Source: JABJOE01 sp964344145 (GTDB taxonomy: Bacteria; Patescibacteriota; Patescibacteriia; UBA9934). From it: a stretch of 14,839 nt of DNA. The position numbers and the translations under genes were made by a program. A model generated the notes under the pieces. The model had not been told where the DNA came from. It made no database searches and saw only the letters and a program-made list of their open reading frames with translations. Shown here in pieces: positions 10,861-14,839 of the stretch (the stretch's first letter is position 1; each line of letters starts with the position of its first letter). The stretch covers positions 1 through 14,839 of the forward strand of contig CAYFME010000018.1 in NCBI GenBank assembly GCA_964344145.1, written 5' to 3'.

Positions 10861-12156
10861 TTACGTCTCCAGCCACTTCCCGTCCTGTCGTACTAAAAGC
10901 TCTGCTGCACGCGCAGGCTCTGCCATGACGTCCTTAACAACCTTCTCCATCCGTGAAGATTGCGAACCTTTCGCGTACACGACATCTCCTTGCTGAATAA
11001 CACGGTCAAGATACCGTCCAGCGTCTTCACTACTTGCGAACCATTCAATCGCATGCGGATCCATCCCCGCCTCCTTTGCCGCCTCTACGGCTGTCTGCAT
11101 TCGCTCGCCAACTGCCAAAAAGAGATCTGCACATTCTGCTACTTTCATGCCTATCAGGCGATGTTCTTGCTCATCGTATGTTCCGAGCTCTGCCATCTGT
11201 CCAAGAGCGGCAATACGACGATCAACACGCTCTCCCGGCTGAAACTGCTTCAATACATCTAACCCATGCTGCATTGCTGCGGGCGCCGCGTTGTAGGAAT
11301 CATCAATAATCAACGAACCTTTAATACCGGCGAGTGGTCGCAAACGACCAGGGAGTGCGTGAATCTCTTTGTTCAACGCCTGAATCGCATCGCTCATTGC
11401 GACATTCATGTGATCTCCGACTGTAAGCGCCGCTAGACACGTCAGCACCGGAGCATAACCAATCGCATTTTCAAGCCGTAACGCTCCGACAGGATGATCA
11501 CCGACGCCAACTTGCGCTGTTGTCACCGCAAAGGTCTCTCCAATATCAAAGTCATCATCAAGACGCGTAGAAAGCGCGATCTGCTGCGCGCGCACGTCTG
11601 TATTCTCTCCTGCACCATAGCGTCGCACCGTTGCCTGTGTCTCCTGGGCCATCGCATTCGTGCGTGCATCGTCACCATTTAAAACAGCTAACCCGTCGTT
11701 TGGAAGCACGCGCACGAGATGCGCCTTCTCCTGCGCCAGCATATCGATGCTATCGAAGTATTCCGCGTGCACTGACGACACGCCCGTGACAACACCAACG
11801 GTCGGAGGAGCGAGTTCGCATAATGCTTGAATATCGCCAGGATGATCTGCTCCGAACTCAAGGACAAGCACTTCTGGCATTTCTTTAATGCGTCGTGCAC
11901 GCCAGAGTAAACGCAACCAGCCAAAGACAGAGCGCCCTGGACTCTTCATTCCAAGAATCGTCAACGGCACCCCGATTTCATTGTTGAAGTTCTTTGTCGC
12001 CGTACGAACGCGGTACTTCACGCCAAGAACCGTCGCAATCGCTTCTTTTGTTGACGTTTTACCGTATGAGCCAGTCACCGCGACAATCGTCGGTTTGAAC
12101 TGCTCGATGGCACGCTTGGCAGACTGCTGGAGCTGATTGATGAGGAATTGCTTCAT
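10861..12156 (-). CDS. murF: UDP-MurNAc-tripeptide:D-Ala-D-Ala ligase-like (MurF), lacking the N-terminal domain
   Basis: A 431-residue Mur ligase that should attach D-Ala-D-Ala to the peptidoglycan precursor in the cytoplasm. Central ATP domain: P-loop GSYGKTSTKE (29-38), NFNNEIGVPLTIL (56-68, typical of MurF), LEFGADHPGDI (99-109), SSVHAEYFDS (127-136) and QEKAHL with the Lys144 that is carbamylated in the family. C-terminal domain: the MurF-type IDDSYNAAPAAM (284-295; usually DxYNANPxSM), ALGQMAELG (317-325) and AKGSQSSRME (395-404). Only some 24 residues precede the P-loop, whereas usual MurF has an N-terminal domain of roughly 80-100 residues that holds the UDP-sugar. The start cannot be moved upstream much, because the PBP gene ends at 12172. 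AGGA lies about ten bases before the ATG. Last gene of the operon with the PBP. Confidence 0.87.
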   Translation of the reverse strand: MKQFLINQLQQSAKRAIEQFKPTIVAVTGSYGKTSTKEAIATVLGVKYRVRTATKNFNNEIGVPLTILGMKSPGRSVFGWLRLLWRARRIKEMPEVLVLEFGADHPGDIQALCELAPPTVGVVTGVSSVHAEYFDSIDMLAQEKAHLVRVLPNDGLAVLNGDDARTNAMAQETQATVRRYGAGENTDVRAQQIALSTRLDDDFDIGETFAVTTAQVGVGDHPVGALRLENAIGYAPVLTCLAALTVGDHMNVAMSDAIQALNKEIHALPGRLRPLAGIKGSLIIDDSYNAAPAAMQHGLDVLKQFQPGERVDRRIAALGQMAELGTYDEQEHRLIGMKVAECADLFLAVGERMQTAVEAAKEAGMDPHAIEWFASSEDAGRYLDRVIQQGDVVYAKGSQSSRMEKVVKDVMAEPARAAELLVRQDGKWLET

Positions 12157-12171
12157 AATGGCTTCATCCTA

Positions 12172-13998
12172 TCACCGCGTAGGCGCTATTTCCAAATAAT
12201 CCAGCAAAAAGTCTGCAATCTCGCCGAAAATAGGTGCGGCCGTATCAGCAGCCCATTCAACGGCTCGCGGGTGTTCGATCTTCACCACCATGACAAACTG
12301 CGGATCTTCAATCGGTCCAAAGCCTGCAAACGTTGCATTCGTAAGACCTTCCGCATAACCACCCCCTTCAGCAACCTGAGCTGTTCCCGTCTTTCCAGCG
12401 ATGTAATACCCATCCACACCCGCCAACCCGGCGTGACCGTTCTCGATCACCGACACAAGCATAGCTCCAATAGTCGTTGCTGTTGTTTTGTCTAACACTT
12501 GCCTAACACTCTGAGGAGAAAAGTGCTCAACCGTTCCGTCTGCATATCGCTTCTCTTCCACAACATACGGTTGCATCAACCAACCGCCGTTTGCAAGCGC
12601 CGCATACGCCGAAGCCATTTGTATTGGCGTACTCGTGATACCTTGACCGTAACTTCCTGTCGCATAGTAGATTTCGTGATCGTTGTACAACGAGTCGATC
12701 GTACCGCTCACCTCTGTATCAAGGTCGATCCCGGTCAGCGTACCGAACCCAAAATCTTCGATATACTGCGTCATCACCAAACCGGTCATCTCGCGCATCA
12801 CAAAAATCATTCCGGTGTTTAGTGACTTCTCTAAAACTTCCGTCATGGTCTGTACGCCGTACGATTTCAAATCTGAGTTACGAATCGTGTATTCGTCGAT
12901 CCTCTCCTCTCCCTCATCAACGTACGTGGTCGAAGGCGTGACCGCTCCAACGTCGATCGCCCCCGCCATCACAAGCGGCTTCATCACCGATCCAGGCTCG
13001 TAGGCGGTGAAGATTGAGTCGTTGTTGTAGATAGACACGTCCTCAACTTCGTTGTAGGTATTGGAATCAAAGTCTGGTGCGTTACACAGCGCCATCACTC
13101 TACCGGTTGAGGGTTCTAAAATAATAACCGACCCACCATCGGCTTCGTAACGCTCAACACCGTCGGCAAGTATGCGGCACGCCGCGTGCTGAATCGTACG
13201 ATCAATAGTCAAAAGAAGATCGCCACCATCCTTAGCCGCCTGGAACTCACGCTTTCCCACACCAATCCAGCGACCAACGGAATCAGTCTGCGCATTGAGG
13301 TAGCCATTCTCGCCAGCGAGAAACTCATCGTAGTACCCTTCCAAGCCATACTGGCCATACGTCCCCTCGTCCGTCTTTGTGACAAACCCAAACAAATGTC
13401 CGCCAAGGTTTTCCTCCGGGTATGAACGCACGTCTTCAAGGATGTAATAGATACCTTCCAGCTCGAGCGCGAGAATCTTATCAAGCGTTGATTCTGGCAC
13501 GTGTCTTTCGATCGGTTCGTACGGATCGTCAACTTTTGATAGACGCTCAAGAAGCAGCTCGTACTTTGATTGCTCAGGCACAGACTCACTCTCTTCTGTT
13601 TCTTCGTCAACGGCTGCTTCAACCTCTAACAGATCCGTCGGGTCAGATGTGATGACCATCTCGTAACCAAGAATCTCTGCAATCGCTTGGGCAGCATATT
13701 CTGGATCCTCGATCTTGCGCGGCTCCGCATAGATAAACGCACGCGCCTCGTTCGTCGCTGCTGCGTACTCACTATCATCCTTCCAGTCTTTCACATAGAC
13801 CGTTCCGCGCTGTGCAATCAACTCCTCATACACGTCGTGCTGACCCGAGGCCAAAGACTCATAAAAACTTGCGTTGACGACTTGAAGCGTGAACAGTCGC
13901 AGCGCCAGTGCCCCTGCAAAAACAAAAAAGAACACGCGCAGGACGTTAAAACGCCAGTCTTTGCGTGCTGTTTTTGATTTTCTCGCATACGGAGGCAT
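12172..13998 (-). CDS. ftsI: Class B penicillin-binding protein, FtsI/SpoVD-like transpeptidase
   Basis: A 608-residue cell wall cross-linking enzyme. It has a basic cytoplasmic N-terminus, one membrane anchor (about 19-40, VLRVFFFVFAGALALRLFTLQVV), a dimerisation domain starting at QRGTVYVKD, and the transpeptidase domain with SVMK (Ser337-Lys340), SLN (392-394) and KTG (536-538), all intact. GSYGQGITSTPIQMASAYAALANGG (448-472) is also typical. Oddities: the RGxIxDRNG motif is reduced to RGTVYVKD, and residues 128-145 are an acidic insert (AAVDEETEESESVPEQSK). With MurF next to it and in this order it is most likely the division enzyme FtsI or a SpoVD-type paralogue; an elongation PBP2 is less likely. 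Expressed with the DUF4178-like gene (15 bases upstream) and murF (15 bases downstream). Confidence 0.9.
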   Translation of the reverse strand: MPPYARKSKTARKDWRFNVLRVFFFVFAGALALRLFTLQVVNASFYESLASGQHDVYEELIAQRGTVYVKDWKDDSEYAAATNEARAFIYAEPRKIEDPEYAAQAIAEILGYEMVITSDPTDLLEVEAAVDEETEESESVPEQSKYELLLERLSKVDDPYEPIERHVPESTLDKILALELEGIYYILEDVRSYPEENLGGHLFGFVTKTDEGTYGQYGLEGYYDEFLAGENGYLNAQTDSVGRWIGVGKREFQAAKDGGDLLLTIDRTIQHAACRILADGVERYEADGGSVIILEPSTGRVMALCNAPDFDSNTYNEVEDVSIYNNDSIFTAYEPGSVMKPLVMAGAIDVGAVTPSTTYVDEGEERIDEYTIRNSDLKSYGVQTMTEVLEKSLNTGMIFVMREMTGLVMTQYIEDFGFGTLTGIDLDTEVSGTIDSLYNDHEIYYATGSYGQGITSTPIQMASAYAALANGGWLMQPYVVEEKRYADGTVEHFSPQSVRQVLDKTTATTIGAMLVSVIENGHAGLAGVDGYYIAGKTGTAQVAEGGGYAEGLTNATFAGFGPIEDPQFVMVVKIEHPRAVEWAADTAAPIFGEIADFLLDYLEIAPTR

Positions 13999-14013
13999 GC
14001 TCCGATTATACCA

Positions 14014-14445
14014 CTACGCCGCCGCTACCTCGTCCTCGGCAACAACCGTACCAATGGAAACCGATCGATCGCCTGTGACGTCCGAAACGATGACGCGCAA
14101 GACCTCACCATCTACCTCGTAGTCCTTAAACGTCACCAACTCCAGCTCAGACCCATCTTCATCTACCAACTTCCCGCTTCCCTCGTAGGAAAACTCGTAA
14201 TCCTTGTTTCGAAAGACAACCAATCCGTCGTCGGGATCAACATCTTCGTCGGTTTCTTCAAAAAGGGTCAACTCTTCGGAGGCAATATCAATCGACAACC
14301 AACGTCCGCTATTATCACGAACCCAGTACAAGCTCTCACCCGTATCCAAAACAGCGTGATCGATGGTATCTGGCTCAAACGTGAGATTCTTCACGATGAC
14401 CGCCTGTTCTTCTTGCAGACGTGCAAGGGCGTCTTTGATATTCAT
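14014..14445 (-). CDS. DUF4178-like acidic protein
   Basis: A 143-residue soluble acidic protein, mostly beta strand by its alternating pattern, with a helical first 18 residues (MNIKDALARLQEEQAVIV). YWVRDNSGRWLSIDIASEELTLFEE resembles the core of DUF4178, where a conserved WLxxE-like strand is found, and GLVVFRNKDYEFSYEGSGKL ... VTFKDYEVDGEVLRVIVSD could be the second half. No signal peptide or membrane helix is present. Nothing shows a catalytic site. It is the first gene of the operon leading to the penicillin-binding protein and MurF, so a link to envelope growth is possible but only by position. The ATG at 14445 follows the predicted leader; no Shine-Dalgarno site. Family assignment is from memory of the domain and moderately uncertain. 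Confidence 0.7.
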   Translation of the reverse strand: MNIKDALARLQEEQAVIVKNLTFEPDTIDHAVLDTGESLYWVRDNSGRWLSIDIASEELTLFEETDEDVDPDDGLVVFRNKDYEFSYEGSGKLVDEDGSELELVTFKDYEVDGEVLRVIVSDVTGDRSVSIGTVVAEDEVAAA

Positions 14446-14455
14446 AGAATTCTTT

Positions 14456-14504
14456 TGTCATCCCGAGCGACCGTAGGGAGTCGAGGGATCTCTTCGAAAG
14501 AGAG
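14456..14504. repeat. Partial interspersed palindromic repeat in the 5' leader
   Basis: A sequence beginning TTGTCATCCCGAGCGACCG and continuing through GGGAGTCGAGGGATCTC is followed by a short inner stem CTCTTTCGAAGAG on the minus strand. Elements of this style normally have a second arm of matching length (AGATCCCTCGACTCCC...); here it is missing, so this is a half copy. It occupies nearly all of the leader predicted for the downstream minus-strand operon. Confidence 0.55.
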
Positions 14505-14532
14505 TATAGCTATTGATCGCTGGCATTGTAAA
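14503..14532 (-). promoter_or_regulatory. Promoter of the DUF4178-PBP-murF operon
   Basis: On the minus strand TTTACA (14532-14527), 18 bases, then TATACT (14508-14503). Transcription would begin near 14496, giving a leader of about 50 bases that is mostly repeat sequence. This is the only good promoter seen ahead of the three-gene operon. Confidence 0.6.
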
Positions 14533-14558
14533 CGGAAGCACAGCAACTTGTCCACATG

Positions 14559-14581
14559 AATACGCCACTCGGTGGCGTATT
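14559..14581. terminator. Hairpin at the end of the cobalamin adenosyltransferase gene
   Basis: AATACGCCAC (14559-14568) pairs perfectly with GTGGCGTATT (14572-14581) around a 3-base loop. It overlaps the TAA stop of the minus-strand gene (14580-14582). There is no T run beyond the stem on the minus strand (CATGTGG follows), so termination is likely but not typical. Confidence 0.6.
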
Positions 14582-14839
14582 AATAATCCAACCCCTCCCG
14601 CGCTTTCACGCCTGAGTAAAAATAATGCCGCTCAAGTTTCATTTCTGTAACGAGATGCGCGGCCTCGACGAATCTCGGATCTGGGTTGCGACCGGTCATG
14701 ATGACTTCCACGTCGTCATTTTTTTGCTGCAAAACATCGAGAACGTCGTCGACGTTGAGCATTCCAAGATCGGTCGTTGAATTTATCTCATCCAGCACAA
14801 CCAGCTGATACTTGCCGGACGTCATTGCATCGCGCGCGA
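14580..14839 (-). CDS. Corrinoid adenosyltransferase (CobO/BtuR type), C-terminal part
   Basis: C-terminal 86 residues of an ATP:cob(I)alamin adenosyltransferase of the CobA/CobO/BtuR family, which makes adenosylcobalamin. The open frame continues off the right edge (…ARDAM before the first internal Met). Family motifs are visible: YQLVVLDEINSTTDLGMLNVDDVLDVL, with the acidic DE pair of the metal/ATP site; VEVIMTGRNPDP; and the C-terminal HLVTEMKLERHYFYSGVKAREGLDY, which matches the usual 'DLVTEM...KHPF..GI.AQ.GIE' ending. The P-loop and N-terminal half are outside the window. The ATG at 14825 is internal, not the start. No cobalamin biosynthesis or B12-dependent gene is visible here, so the enzyme probably serves salvage of imported corrinoid for a B12-dependent enzyme elsewhere. 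Confidence 0.88.
   Translation of the reverse strand, partial: ARDAMTSGKYQLVVLDEINSTTDLGMLNVDDVLDVLQQKNDDVEVIMTGRNPDPRFVEAAHLVTEMKLERHYFYSGVKAREGLDY

Noticed and set aside
1..14839. tRNA, rRNA, CRISPR array, prophage or transposase
   Set aside because: No cloverleaf with a TTC-loop pattern, no rRNA signature, no regularly spaced repeats and no recombinase motifs were seen on either strand.

Overview
The window reads as a compact bacterial chromosome segment of intermediate G+C, with genes packed on both strands, few Shine-Dalgarno sites and several divergent gene pairs whose start codons or promoters nearly touch. TGA is used as an ordinary stop (for example the methyltransferase at 594-596 and the penicillin-binding protein at 12172-12174), so the genetic code looks standard. 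Small size of many genes, a free-standing riboflavin kinase domain, a shortened MurF and a VKOR/thioredoxin pair suggest a member of the Patescibacteria (CPR), possibly Uhrbacteria-like. That placement is inference from gene style, not from a marker gene comparison. The cell evidently makes peptidoglycan (MurF and a class B penicillin-binding protein).

Layout. 1-596: 3' part of a 23S rRNA uracil-C5 methyltransferase (+). 593-1003: an unusual G+C-rich cassette with its own promoter, an 85-residue two-helix membrane protein (+) and a 30-bp perfect palindrome. 1022-2845: a minus-strand operon of a SAMHD1-type HD phosphohydrolase, an unknown soluble protein overlapping it, and a four-helix membrane protein. 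2875-4290: a CPA2-type cation:proton antiporter (-) with its terminator, divergent from Era GTPase (+, 4368-5222). 5258-5518: tiny CPHC thioredoxin-like protein (-), divergent by 13 nt from a membrane-anchored FecR-like protein (+, 5532-6008).

6005-8287: a minus-strand operon of a membrane-anchored thioredoxin, VKOR and a beta-CASP metallo-beta-lactamase nuclease. The first two are the two halves of the VKOR-Trx fusion protein found in cyanobacteria and plants. The nuclease carries a palindromic repeat inserted in frame. 8339-10319: tRNA-dihydrouridine synthase and a RimK-like ATP-grasp ligase (+). 10349-10711: a lone riboflavin kinase (-). 10861-14445: a minus-strand operon of a DUF4178-like protein, penicillin-binding protein and MurF, with a half copy of an interspersed repeat in its predicted 5' leader. 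14580-14839: C-terminal part of a corrinoid adenosyltransferase (-) running off the window.

The genes form three functional groups: translation and RNA handling (methyltransferase, Era, dihydrouridine synthase, beta-CASP nuclease, RimK-like), envelope building and redox (PBP, MurF, VKOR, two thioredoxins, antiporter) and cofactors (riboflavin kinase, cobalamin adenosyltransferase). The most striking points are the G+C-rich cassette near the left end, the in-frame repeat in the nuclease gene, and the fully overlapping divergent promoters. No tRNA, rRNA, CRISPR array or transposase was seen.
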